DNA from: Cadophora sp. MPI-SDFR-AT-0126
Lineage: Eukaryota > Ascomycota > Leotiomycetes > Helotiales > Ploettnerulaceae
Assembly (NCBI GenBank): GCA_020747065.1
Contig: JAGMVK010000007.1
Span: forward strand, 1,984,001 to 2,048,000
Direction: 5' to 3'
DNA: 64,000 nucleotides
In this document: positions 1 to 10,228 of the stretch, piece by piece
How positions within the stretch are numbered: the stretch's first letter is position 1
How the letters are laid out: each line of letters opens with the position of its first letter
Notes under the pieces: model-generated
Database searches by the model: none
Told to the model about the DNA's origin: nothing
What the model saw: the letters and a program-made list of their open reading frames with translations, nothing else
Program-made: the position numbers and the translations under genes

Positions 1-714
1 CTCATTCTAGCTGGTCGTCTCGATAACGCCAACCTAGCCAACAGCCCAGAGCGAACACATGCTATCATCGGTCTCGCTCTCAACCTAGCGTACCTCCTCG
101 CTTCTCTCTCATCTCCATTCATGCCAGCAACAGGAGCCTCAATCGCCGAACAACTTAACGCCCCACTTCTCTCTATCCCGGACAAGTGGTCTCCAGGTGC
201 TCTTCCTGGTGGTCACAAGATCGGAAAAGCTGCATATCTGTTCACTAAAATTCCAGAGGAGAAGGAGGCAGAGTGGCGTGGAAAGTATGGGGGAACACAA
301 GCCTCTCGACAGGCCGAGGAGGATGCGAAGGCAAAGAAGGCGGCCGACAAGGCGAGAGACAAGGAGCGCAAGAAAGCTAAGGTTCGTAACATTAGGGGAG
401 GTCTTTTGTTCATTCTATGGAGGCGTGTGTTGAAGTATTGGAGACTTTTACCACGATTTCTTCATCTTCTCAGCCAGAAGATCAGAATGCTAATGCCCTA
501 CCAGAAGGAGGCCGCTAAGGCAGCAGGTTCAAGCGCAGACGCTTCTAAGGAACCTGTATCGACGAAGCAAACTGGAGAGGCCAAGGGGACGGAATCAACC
601 GAGGCGACGAAAGCAGCCGAAAACGCCGAGAAGGCAAAGGACGCTGAGGTTGAGTTACCTTTGAGGGGCGTGACTGCGGAAGAACAAGCACCTCCACCTT
701 CTGCTGCACCATAA
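1..714 (+). CDS. MES1: Methionyl-tRNA synthetase, cytosolic, C-terminal part (5' truncated)
   Basis: The window opens inside this gene, in frame from base 1. The product charges initiator and elongator tRNA-Met in the cytosol. What is present is the end of the alpha-helical anticodon-binding domain (the segment reading SLSSPFMPATGASIAEQL), the GHKIGKAAYLF segment, then a Lys/Ala/Glu-rich tail. I place an intron at 382-504, giving exons <1-381 and 505-714, because 382 starts a GTTCGT donor and 504 ends a CAG preceded by a GCTAAT branch site. Both ends fall on codon boundaries. That intron is 123 nt (41 codons) and contains no in-frame stop, so a retained form would still be translatable. The catalytic HIGH/KMSKS domain lies outside the window. 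Family assignment is confident. The tail intron is inferred. Confidence 0.85.
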   Translation, partial: LILAGRLDNANLANSPERTHAIIGLALNLAYLLASLSSPFMPATGASIAEQLNAPLLSIPDKWSPGALPGGHKIGKAAYLFTKIPEEKEAEWRGKYGGTQASRQAEEDAKAKKAADKARDKERKKAKVRNIRGGLLFILWRRVLKYWRLLPRFLHLLSQKIRMLMPYQKEAAKAAGSSADASKEPVSTKQTGEAKGTESTEATKAAENAEKAKDAEVELPLRGVTAEEQAPPPSAAP

Positions 715-880
715 AAAGTGTAGTTGTGGGATTCTGGCGTTAAACAACTGAAGGGCAGTAACTGGTAGCTAAACAATTGCAGTAAAACTTCATTTCAACA
801 TGAAATCTATTCTATCCGTCTCATACAGACGATGTGCTACCGTTCCTCACTCTTTCTACATACTCACAGATATTTATCCC

Positions 881-1961
881 TCACATCGCCATTCTCATTC
901 CTCCATTTGCACAAACTACTTGTCCGGTACACCACAGACTATCCGGCGTGCACAACATACCAATGACCCCAGCAATCTCTCCAACATATGCAGGTCTACC
1001 ACCTGCGTTTTCCGCATCCGCCACCAAATCCTCATCATCCACCTCAGGTCTGATCGCACTCCCAGGCGTCTGCTGAATAAACGGCCTCAAATTCTTTTTA
1101 AATTCAGGCGTAGTACCAGCCCACATATCAGTCTTCACAGGTCCCGGGTTAACAGCATTGACCGTCGCCCTCTCGGCCAATTCTCTTGCCCACGTTCTCG
1201 TCATCGCCTCCAAAGCAGCTTTCGTCCCACCATATACACTCTGTCCAATAAAACCCTGGGAGCTCGACACCGAGCTCAGATTCACAATTCTGCCGCTTCG
1301 ATCGTTTGGTAGGTACGGGAGGACGGCTTGGAGTAGCAGTAGAGGACCGAGAACGTTGATCTTGTATTGCCAGTCGAAGTCGGTGATGGTGCATTCCGGA
1401 ATGGTCAGGTTCTTGGAGACACCGGCGTTATTGATTAGGATGTCGACTTGGAATCTTCCAGTCTTAGGGTGCGCAAAGTGGTTCTTTGCTGTGTTTACGA
1501 TGTGGGCCGGTCCCGTTGGGAGGCCCATGTCTGCTTCTGGTGGGGGTTAGTTGCAATCTTGAGATGGTTTACTGAAGATCGACATGGAACGATTTGACTT
1601 CTTTTATACAGTCTCGTGCTTGAGAGCGAGAGCATAAATTAAGCTCAGAGAACTTACGGATTACTAGACAAGAGACCCCATATTCTTCCGTGAGGAGAGC
1701 AGAAAGGTCGGCTGTCGCTTTGCTTGAGGAGTCGGACGTATAGTTGAGAATCAGATTGGCGCCTTTCGAAGCTAGATTGTGCGCAATTGCCTCTCCGATA
1801 CCTGCATTGCTATCAACGTATGCCCAAATCTAGAACGTTCTGTATCACATACCTCTTGAAGCTCCTGTTACAATTGCAAGTTTCCCCTCTAGAATCCGAG
1901 AACTTACCCCGCCTAAGGTCATGGATCGAGTTCTGGAGTGTGTAGGGCGTGTTTCTGCCAT
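881..1961 (-). CDS. Short-chain dehydrogenase/reductase (SDR)
   Basis: Three exons, 1853-1961, 1658-1801 and 881-1536, join in frame to 302 residues. The Rossmann cofactor motif TGASRGIG is at residues 32-39, NNAG at 120-123, the catalytic Ser at about 172-173, and the YxxxK pair is Tyr186/Lys190 (YGGTK). It is followed by NPGPVKTDM, as in classical SDRs. The product should reduce a carbonyl or oxidise an alcohol with NAD(P)H; the substrate cannot be read. The N-terminus before the Rossmann fold is short (about 25 residues), and I start at the ATG at 1961 because an upstream in-frame ATG would add a hydrophobic stretch within 5' leader sequence. The gene is divergent from NAA10, with 279 nt between the starts. 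No signal peptide is needed, so the protein is probably cytosolic. Confidence 0.88.
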
Positions 1962-2240
1962 TTTGCTCTTATTAAAAGGTTTTTTGACGGCAAGATTTAC
2001 TGGGACAGGAATTGAATCTAAGACTGAATAGATATAAGTGCTGAAACTCATAGAAAAGAGAAATTTGAATGTCACGAAGCACCTGAAGCTCGACAACCCC
2101 GCCATGAGAAATAGACCCACTTTAATACTAGCGCGCCAATTGCAATCCTAGCCTTCCCAAGAAATGTTCCTGGTCGGTCTGGATGTCTTGACATCCACAG
2201 GGCAGCTGGAGCTCTACTTCAAGACACCACCACCTCGACC

Positions 2241-3120
2241 ATGGATATCCGACTGCTGCGGTCCTCGGACATACCGCATGTACAACATGCAAACATCACC
2301 AATCTGCCTGAGAAGTATATCTCCCTCCTCTGAGCCCCTACTCTACTTCCATATCTGCAAGAATTAAAAGCTAACCAGTATGCCAGCTACTTCATGAAGT
2401 ACTATCTCTACCATGCCCTTTCCTGGCCACAGCTCTCCTACGTCGCGGTCGATGTCTCACGTCCCCAGAAGTCTCCCTACGACTACCCTCGCATCGTAGG
2501 ATACGTACTTGCGAAGATGGAGGAGGATCCCCCCGATGGAGTCCAGCATGGTCATATCACCAGTTTGAGCGTCATGCGCACACATAGACGGTTGGGCATA
2601 GCTGAGAAGTTGATGAGGCAATCACGTACGTCTTCACCACTTCTTCCTTTCCATACTCCAACGAATAGCACCAGACGCATTACGACAGATGTAAAGAGCT
2701 GGAGGAAGTCGAGATCGTACAGTCTGGACTTGGCTAACATTCCCAGAACGAGCAATGGTCGAAACCTTCCAAGCCCAATACGTCTCCCTCCACGTCCGCG
2801 TCTCCAACAAAGCCGCACTCCACCTCTACCGCGACACTCTCTCGTTCCAGATGGAAAAGACAGAAGCTAAATACTACGCCGACGGCGAGGACGCCTTCAG
2901 CATGAAGCTCGATCTCGGCACTCTGCGCGAAGAGCTGGCCGATGAGATGGATAAGGAACTTGATGAAGGCGAGCCCGTGGGTGAGATGGGAAAGGAGAGT
3001 GATCTTGTATTACTGGATGGGAAGAAGGAGGAGCCGAAGGGGGGCAAGAAGAGGAAGGTTAGAGTCGGAAGGGGGCTGGGTGTGGGTGATTTGGTAGAGA
3101 GGGATGAGAGTCATAAGTAA
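2241..3120 (+). CDS. NAA10: N-alpha-acetyltransferase catalytic subunit NAA10/ARD1
   Basis: This is the catalytic subunit of NatA, which acetylates protein N-termini co-translationally on the ribosome together with NAA15. Exons 2241-2314, 2387-2625 and 2747-3120 give 228 residues. The start [11 protein letters not shown], the splice-created [40 protein letters not shown] and [17 protein letters not shown] match the family throughout. The acetyl-CoA loop RxxGxA appears as RRLGIA. After the GNAT fold the tail from about residue 165 is acidic and then Lys-rich ([10 protein letters not shown]), longer than in yeast and probably disordered. Both splice joins restore conserved residues (EN/YF and SQ/RAM), which is why I trust the exon model. 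Confidence 0.95.
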
Positions 3121-3576
3121 GGTGAGAGGCTATGTGTGGTGGATGATTGAATTGGTGGGATCTCATGCATGTGTGGAGTTCAAAAGGTTGAGGCGCCATA
3201 GATCCTGCTAAAAAAATGATATTTCGTGGAACTTAGGTGCTCGACTTGTCGGTTGGTTGCAGATGCTCTGCTTCCCGTGGAACCTTCTTGTCCATTTACT
3301 TGTCGCTTTTTTAAGTCACTTTTCTCCCTAAAATCATTCACTGGCATTCGCCTCGCGGCAAGAATTTCTGGCAGAGCACATGAAAGAATTATGTTCAGCA
3401 GAACCTCTGACACATTTCCTTCCAAATTCGCTGTTGACCCCCTTATCCACTGCTTCGGAGGATCAGTGGAGGTTTTAAGGCGTAGAGTTACATTTTCTGG
3501 CTACTTCTGGCTACTTAGACGTTCATCGCCTCGGCCTCAACCTCCCCATTTACCATTGTACTGGCAATATTGAGAT
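3121..3576. other. Intergenic, convergent 3' flanks
   Basis: 456 nt between the NAA10 stop and the end of the minus-strand gene at 3577. I see no conserved ORF, RNA gene or repeat here. Confidence 0.6.
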
Positions 3577-5056
3577 TTAAGTTCTTTTGCACTGATCTAT
3601 CACCACGTCAATTAGATCGCTGTTCCAAGCGATAACACTGTTGTAAGTGGCAGCAAGTACACAGTGACAATCACTGAGACTCTGGCAGTTGCTGAAAGTC
3701 ACTTCAACGAGACCTGGTTGTGCAGGTCAACGAATTTTCTGCTTTCCTCGAATGAACACATGATTGACCTTATCCCATGAGATTGCATCTACTCACAAGG
3801 GTAGTCTCTCTGAGCTCCAAAACTCACCATGAACCCTATGTAGCCATTCTTGGTGCGTCTGGTCATTTCTACATGCGAGAAGGGTGGCATTTATATCAAA
3901 TCCGCAGGACAACTGGCTGTGTAGAAGTCTTACAGTCGTCGATAGTACTGTCAATTTGTCAACTCACGCTATTGATTGTTTGAATTGCTCATTTTAGTAT
4001 ATTTACGACTTGACTCGCATGACCACCTTGTGATATCGTAGAAGTATATCTTTTGCCCATCCAGCCGAAGCCAATACCGCATCGCTTCTCCAAAGAGGGC
4101 GCGGACAGCTTGCGTGAGGAGTTAGGCGGGTATACCATACAAGGCTACATGATCCCAAAGTACATGAGGAGAGAGTAGAGAAGAGAAGGTCTAACTTTCC
4201 AAGACATCGAGGTTCTCGTGGAGATCTTTGAATGACTTCACGTGGAACACGGCGAATGGACACTAGAGAGCCTGCAACACAAACTATGTTCTCACTCAGG
4301 CTCGTGGTGACCTTCGCGCAGAAAGTGATATGCTTCACATGAATCAATCCGTGGGCCATGGATTGCCCCTAGCTTCTACATGATTGGAGCCTTCTGTGAA
4401 AACTTACCTCGAACAGTTAGAAGTGCCGTCACATGATTCAGTACTGTCAAGAGATTTGGTCGCCAAATCTCATGCTCACGCTCGGCTAGCCAGTCCTTGC
4501 TTACGGACAGCTTGTTCAGCAGCTCACTGATTGCCACGTACAGAGTTAAATTCTATATACAGAGTGTTGGTGATATATCGAGAAAGAGATGTAAGGACAA
4601 CAGTGCAAACCAGGCTTGATATGCACCTTCACGATGGAGAATTCAAACCGAAAAGAAAGGTGCGTGAGTTTATATACCCCACGAACGGTACTCACAGATG
4701 TATTGGACATGTGAATTCTCATCGCACGGTCAATTGGTGAAGTATAGAATCAGGCGGTCATGCCAGCCATCCTTGGACTTGTATCACACAACTAGCAACC
4801 GCCTCGTCCTTCGGATGCCCATGAGCTGTGCTCCACCACACTTGTTTTCCATCTGAAACCAAGTCCCCGTCTTCAGCTGGAAAAGTTTCCAGATCTCCTA
4901 GAACTGTCGTTGGATGTCCTTCCTGCTTCTCAAGGATCTGATGGAAATGGGAAGTGCGACATGACAGTACGCTGTCAAAGTTATCACCACTGCCATATAG
5001 CTGCCTGCTGTCAACTTACTTATCCTTAGATTCTCTCACGCCTTCATAGAATTTCT
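3577..5056 (-). CDS. Unrecognised multi-exon fungal gene (3' part well supported, 5' part uncertain)
   Basis: No single ORF here is long, but five minus-strand blocks chain perfectly by phase and splice sites: 4408-4552, 4164-4271, 4027-4108, 3828-3928 and 3577-3713, ending in TAA at 3577-3579. Successive blocks read NLTLYVAISELLNKL.., WLAEREHEIWRPNLL.., SLVSIRRVPREVIQR.., VRALFGEAMRYWLRL.., GFDINATLLACRND.., and SDCHCVLAATYNSVIAW. Introns are 136, 55, 98 and 114 nt. Upstream, blocks 5020-5056 (FYEGVRESKD) and 4788-4971 (about 60 residues containing GKQVWWSTAHGHP) join in frame through a 48-nt intron. The link between 4788 and 4552 is unclear because reading frames change there. I do not recognise the family. 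The mixed amphipathic sequence looks like a globular, possibly helical protein. It could be a decaying gene if the 4552-4788 gap holds a real frameshift. Confidence 0.45.
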
Positions 5057-5763
5057 CTACAGGGTGGTAGATAGAAATCTATCACGAGCAGCGGGCACGG
5101 AAAGATCAAGGTATACACATCAAAAACGTCGACCTGATCAGAACTCCCGAATTTTGCATTCTTATATTTTCTCTCATACCGTTGTTGACGAAGACCAAAA
5201 GAGTATGCGCACATATCTCTTAGACGTATGAACACGCAGCGACGCTTGAACAGTGTTGAATTACATCTAGTAAATGGAAGGCAACGCAACATAGTAGTAT
5301 TTGAAAGAAAGAGACATTTCAATCTTGTTCACTAGTAAAATGAACAGAGCCAGACGCGGATGTTAATAATGTACTTGCTTCGATACCTAGCGTCACATCT
5401 CAGACCAATATTAGAATGCAGATTGTGAATCGAGGAAGTGAATTGTAGGGAGCGATTGTAGAATTTGCAAATTGAATATTTTGGTGAGCACAATAGAGAA
5501 TGTGCTTGGTTCTCAATGCTGTTCACCGTCTCCCTCGAGACTACTTTGACAAATTGACGAGATTGAAAATCACTGAAAGGAAACCAATTTGTGCTTTAAA
5601 GATTCATTCATAAGCCATTGCTGTCCAAGACAAGTGACCAGCACACCGCTAAATCACTGCCTGATTGGAGTTGAGTTGATACACAGTCGATTATGACTAC
5701 CATTCTATCCTTCCTTCCTGTTCGCCATCTTTCCTACATCACGAACCAACGAGTATTATGTAT
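5057..5763. other. Intergenic or undetected 5' exons
   Basis: 707 nt, moderately AT-rich. It would contain the promoter and any 5' exons of the minus-strand gene ending at 3577 and the 3' flank of the gene at 5764. I see no convincing coding block. Confidence 0.4.
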
Positions 5764-6590
5764 TTACTCGAATGGGTTGGTGCGAGTTCCCCACCATGTT
5801 AGGAACAGAGAGAGACCAACTGTCTCGAATACTAATAAAGAATTTTGTCAGTCTATGTGATTGTATTCACGTGATCGTTCGAGACTTACCACGGGCAACG
5901 GCACCAACAGCAACGGTATCAAGAGGACGCTTCTCGGTGAAAATTTGGGCAATGAACTAGGTACAGTTAGCATTAAACCAAAGAGTGTGGACCAGATGTT
6001 GATCTCTAAATCCATCACGAAAAACATACCGATGGAGCAGAGCTGGCAAAGAAGATCAAAGATCCCAAGTAGGCAGCGCCCTTGTAGGAGAGAGTACCAG
6101 TAGCGTTGATCAAAGCACCAACACCATATGATTGAATGGCGCTACCGACGAGGGAAGTTCCATAAGCGGCAGCGGCGGAGGCGGCCTCCTTTGACTTAAC
6201 GAACTCCTCCTTTGAGTTGGCAGCTTGGGCGCGGTGGTAGGTGTCACCGAAGACTGGGCCGAGAACTGCGAGCGAGGCAGCGTGGTTGAAAATGGTGCCG
6301 AGGGCAATGGCGGATGGCTTGACGGGTGGGAGATCTGTGCGGGGAAGAAATTAGTCCAAAGCATCAACAAACGTGATCAGAGCCGGGAGAGACGGTGAGC
6401 ATGATTTGAGGGCTGAGAAACTCAAGTCAAAGTAAAGTTGAAGCTGGGGCAGCTTCGTTGCAGCAATCAAAACTGTCTTCCCAAATTGCAGCTCAAAAGC
6501 CAATGGCTGCAAACAAGCACGAAAGAAAACAAAACAATGTCGTCACCATTCGGAGCTCGGGAGAGGACAGTACGTACAGTGGAGAGACAT
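5764..6590 (-). CDS. Small fungal multi-pass membrane protein (DUF1761-like)
   Basis: Four exons, 6578-6590, 6030-6334, 5890-5956 and 5764-5831, join to 150 residues. The sequence begins MSLHYLPPVKPSAIALGTIF. Alternating small-residue hydrophobic helices follow: about 10-30; about 58-80 with GSAIQSYGVGALINATGTLSYKG-type sequence; about 80-95 (AYLGSLIFFASSAP); and a C-terminal TVGLSLFLTWWGTRTNPFE. I recall proteins of this pattern in many ascomycetes annotated as DUF1761-like, with no known function; that recollection is not checked. The first coding exon is only 13 nt and is followed by a 243-nt intron with a GGACTAAT branch site. It was chosen because it is the only upstream ATG that gives the needed phase 1. 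A different first exon is possible. Confidence 0.7.
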
Positions 6591-6980
6591 GATGGGCAAA
6601 GTGTGTGGTTGATTGAAGAGGTTGATGGGAGGTTCTTCGAGTACTTGGATTGATGCCACTGTGGAAGATGTGTGGTGTTGATGAAAGAGAAAGATTTAAA
6701 GGAAGGGAATGAGGTGCAGGACACCCAAGGTTTTAAGGGAGAGGAGAGGAGAGGTGGGTATAGGTGGGCAGACACGATCTAGCTTGGAATGGAAAGGACG
6801 AGCTCCAAGGGGAGGGTGAGTTCCGGCAGGTGACAGGGGTTGATTGAGTAGAGTATGAGTATGAGGGCTATGACGTGACTGTCAGGAGCTGGCTGGGAGC
6901 AGTTTAGCTGGACTAGCTTGGTTAGCTGAGTGGCTAAAATGGCCGGTTGGCTAGGCTAGGTGGCCCTCTTTCTTTCTTTG

Positions 6981-7000
6981 CTTGCTTGCTTGCTTGCTTG
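6981..7000 (+). repeat. (CTTG)5 microsatellite
   Basis: Five perfect copies of the tetranucleotide CTTG, preceded by a TTTC-rich run. It is a simple repeat in an intergenic region. Confidence 0.9.
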
Positions 7001-7105
7001 CTCTCTTTCCAAGGCAGCGCAAGGATCACATCACGAGGCGCTGGTTGATTCATTCATGCTTGCCGTGTATGCCCTTGTCTGGGTCCAGGCTCGGACGCCT
7101 TCGAT

Positions 7106-7126
7106 GCTCTGCTCTGCTCTGCTCTG
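7106..7126 (+). repeat. (GCTCT)4 microsatellite
   Basis: Four perfect copies of GCTCT plus one extra G in the same intergenic region as the CTTG repeat. Confidence 0.9.
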
Positions 7127-7897
7127 TTACACCAAAATGATGGGATTTCTCTTCACTTCCATGTGCAGTACTAAGTAAGGATGCAGGTGCAGGTGCACGT
7201 CTCACCATTCTGAGCCAGGAGAGCATCTCCCGACTGTCCAGGACCTAGCTTGATTCCATGTTCGCGCGCCGAGGTTCTTGCTTTGTTTTCTTTTCTCTTC
7301 TCTTTTTTCCAAGCGTGAATGATGACGTAGATGCCCCTATTCAGAGATTGAGGATTCAAGTAAAGCGGCTTTGTGACCGGACCTGGAATTTTGCGCTGCT
7401 CATTTCAGCTGCCAGACCAAAACTCGAATGATCCACGAGTCGTCGTCAAGATGGGCCCACTTTGCCCTTTGTGGGGTAATGCCAAGCTCTAGAAGCTCTT
7501 ACATCATTGTGGCTGAAGCTCTCTTTCTGTGGCAAGTGGGTCAAGATCCGGCTTAGTCATCAAGAGATCGAGATTGGCTCGTCTCATGATGAAATCCGAC
7601 CCCCTTTTCCTCTTTCGGGTTACTTCGTTAGATCTTCAGCCTCGTCCTTCATCGATCCAGCCTTTCCAAAATACCTCAAATCTCGTCGTACCAATCGAGT
7701 CCATCTTCAGTTCCCAGCATTTCGGTAACTAAACCCCACGTTTCCCGATCCACGACTTAACTTGTCCGGTACACCGGCTAACTACATCGGCAAGGCTCGA
7801 GGCTCAACTTGACAGAGACTCGATCCACTTGTAGTATGGCTTGTCGATACCTATGGCCAGAGAAGCAAAATACAATACTTTGAATCAACCCGTGTCT

Positions 7898-9216
7898 ATG
7901 CTCGGAAGAAAGAGAAATCTGTGCAGTCTGAATTCGTTCATGTAAGCTCAGCCTCAATATGTAGCAAACAGATATTGACTTTTGCAGTGCCTTTGCTTTC
8001 ATAACTACAGTCATCGTAGCTTTTATGATCATGATGGGGGAAGCACCTACTCCATCGGAAGAGTACACCAAGTACAGCACAGTCACAGGGTACTTTCTCC
8101 AGGACGATGAAGCAACGGACCCCAACGCTTTCGATTTCGTCAGTCTTCCTGCTCCTCGGCCGAGTTTGACTCTAATCCTTGCAGACTACTTCAAATTTTG
8201 GACTGAAGAACCGGCAATATCCTGCAGATGCAGATCTAAGTGCCAACAGCAAGTTGACACAATGGCAACGCTTCGCACGTGAAGTAGCGAGGTTAAATCG
8301 TGACAGCAGCTCTAAAGTCACTCACAAACTTCTCTACCGTAAGCCTTCAATCCGTATCCGATACACTCATTGATTGACTTGCACAGTTGGCCGCCATGGC
8401 GAAGGCTATCACAATCTCGCGGAAGCATTCTACGGCACCGAAGCTTGGGACGTCAGTCTCCCAATTTCCTCCACCCTGACAATCCTAACATCAAACAGTG
8501 CTACTGGTCCCTTCAAGACGGCAATGAAACCAGCACCTGGGCCGACGCACTCCTAACACCCATCGGAGAAGGCCAAGCTAGAAAGGCCAACGACTTCTGG
8601 CGCACTCAGATCAAAGACCAGAAAATCCCTACCCCAGAATCCTACTACACCAGTCCTCTGCTCCGCTGCTTAGCAACAGCAAGCATCACATTCTCCGGGC
8701 TTGATATCCCGAAAGAACATCCATTTATTCCGACTATCAAGGAAAATCTCAGAGAAGTCATCGGTGCACATACGTGCGATAGAAGGAGTAGCAAAACGGT
8801 GATTCACAGCCATTATCCTGATTGGCCTTTCGAAGAGGGTTTCGCTGAGGAAGATCCGCTGTGGAGTGCGACACTTAGGGAGACAAATGAGGCGATCGAT
8901 CAAAGGACCCTGACTGCTGTTGAGGAATTGTTTGCGTCGGATAAGAGTACTTATATCAGTATTTCTGCGCATTCGGGACAGATTGCTTCGATGTTGAGAG
9001 GTCAGTCATTTTCGCCTTGAAGTGAAGGAGTTATGAGATCTAGAAAGCTAACATGACACAGTCCTCGGACATAGAGACTTCAGACTTGGTACTGGACAGG
9101 CTATTCCCGTGCTGGTCAAGGCGGAGAGAGTTTCTGGTGTAAGGCCACCAAAGAAAGATGCTCCATGGGAGACAGTTTCGACGTGTTCCAAACCGCCACC
9201 TGCTCCAACGGCTTGA
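7898..9216 (+). CDS. Histidine-phosphatase/phosphoglycerate-mutase-like protein with N-terminal membrane anchor
   Basis: Six exons (7898-7941, 7988-8138, 8185-8338, 8387-8451, 8499-9000, 9062-9216) give 356 residues; introns are 46-61 nt. The catalytic phospho-histidine motif is GRHGEGYHN, with Arg119-His120-Gly121 completed across a splice junction. Other family landmarks follow: YTS-like SYYTSPLLRCLATA, THxCDRRSSK around the middle, and HSGQIASMLR then VLGHRDFRLGTGQAIPVL near the end. Yeast PMU1-type proteins of this branch act as broad phosphatases rather than true mutases. I start at 7898 because exons 1-2 then encode a basic stretch (MLGRKR) followed by about 20 hydrophobic residues, a classical signal anchor, before the conserved TVTGYFLQDD. 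The enzyme is therefore predicted to be on the lumenal or outer side of a membrane. Confidence 0.88.
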
Positions 9217-10228
9217 AAATACGGTACCCGCGAGACTTAATGACCAAAATGCTTTGGAATAGACTGTAGACTACAAATCTCGACGTGTCAAATCCCCTTT
9301 CACTCGTACTCCTGCATTTATGTTTGCTTTTAAATAGAACTGGGCTTGTAGAGGCTAGTGCATTTCTTGAAATCGGAAGTTTTCCCTGATTGCACATGTC
9401 AATATCGAAAGTCTGCAGCAGCTCAGCTCCTTCGCGATGTGCCGTGCTTAGTGACGGCTTACTGAAGTGACTATGTGGAATACAAGCAAGCAATCTCTTG
9501 TTTCTGTTTGTCACGTAGATTTGCGATTTCAAGGTGTCACATTTCGCGCTAAAACTCACCAAATCGTTTTCTACTATATCTAACGAAATAAACAAACTCA
9601 ATCTAACCAACCTTTAAGCTACCACAGTGGCTCAGTTTGGTGAAGTAATGGGTTACAATCGTGTAGGTTACTTAAATATAGATCTATCAAGTCTAAGATG
9701 AATCGTGTCTTAATTGACATACGCAACACTAATAGACTTCCCCTATTCACAGGGAAGAAAAATTCTTTTTTGCCCTTCTTTTTTCAGCAAGAAAATACGT
9801 ATTGTTTAAGTTTTATATTAGTACCTAGTGGAAGTATTAGGTCATGGTATTGATAGGTGAAGACTCGGTTAATTATGATATTGTTCTTTGTTCTTGTTTC
9901 CCTGGTTGATGTTTGTTTAGCCGACCTGTACCCCAACACTTCGCGTCCGCCTTATCTAGTTGCAAGATAGACGAAAATAAAGGATACTGTAAACAGTTAA
10001 AGATGAGACAATATTGAGGTATCGCAATCTGTGGATGGTCCAAAAGACTTAAGTGACGTAAAGCCTCACATTAAACCCTGCCTGAAAACGTCGCTAAACG
10101 GCAAACAACAATATCCCGATTACTGGAGCCCAGCTCTTCGATACCCTTTCAACTTTAACAACACGTACAACCCCTCCAGAGATACCAAGTGACTTGAGCC
10201 GATTGAGTGCATACATTCATGCAACCCC
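9217..10228. other. Intergenic, convergent
   Basis: 1.0 kb, AT-rich around 9.7-9.9 kb. It holds the terminators of the flanking convergent genes. I see no gene, repeat or RNA. Confidence 0.6.

Larger units (their letters stand above)
6591..7897. other. Divergent intergenic region with microsatellites
   Basis: 1.3 kb between two divergent genes, so it should hold both promoters. It contains short tandem repeats (CTTG near 6981 and GCTCT near 7106) and a GC/AT-mixed leader. No coding block or RNA gene was recognised. Confidence 0.6.

Noticed and set aside
800..1312. 170-residue plus-strand ORF
   Set aside because: Antisense to the SDR exon; composed of His/Arg/Ser-rich shadow sequence.
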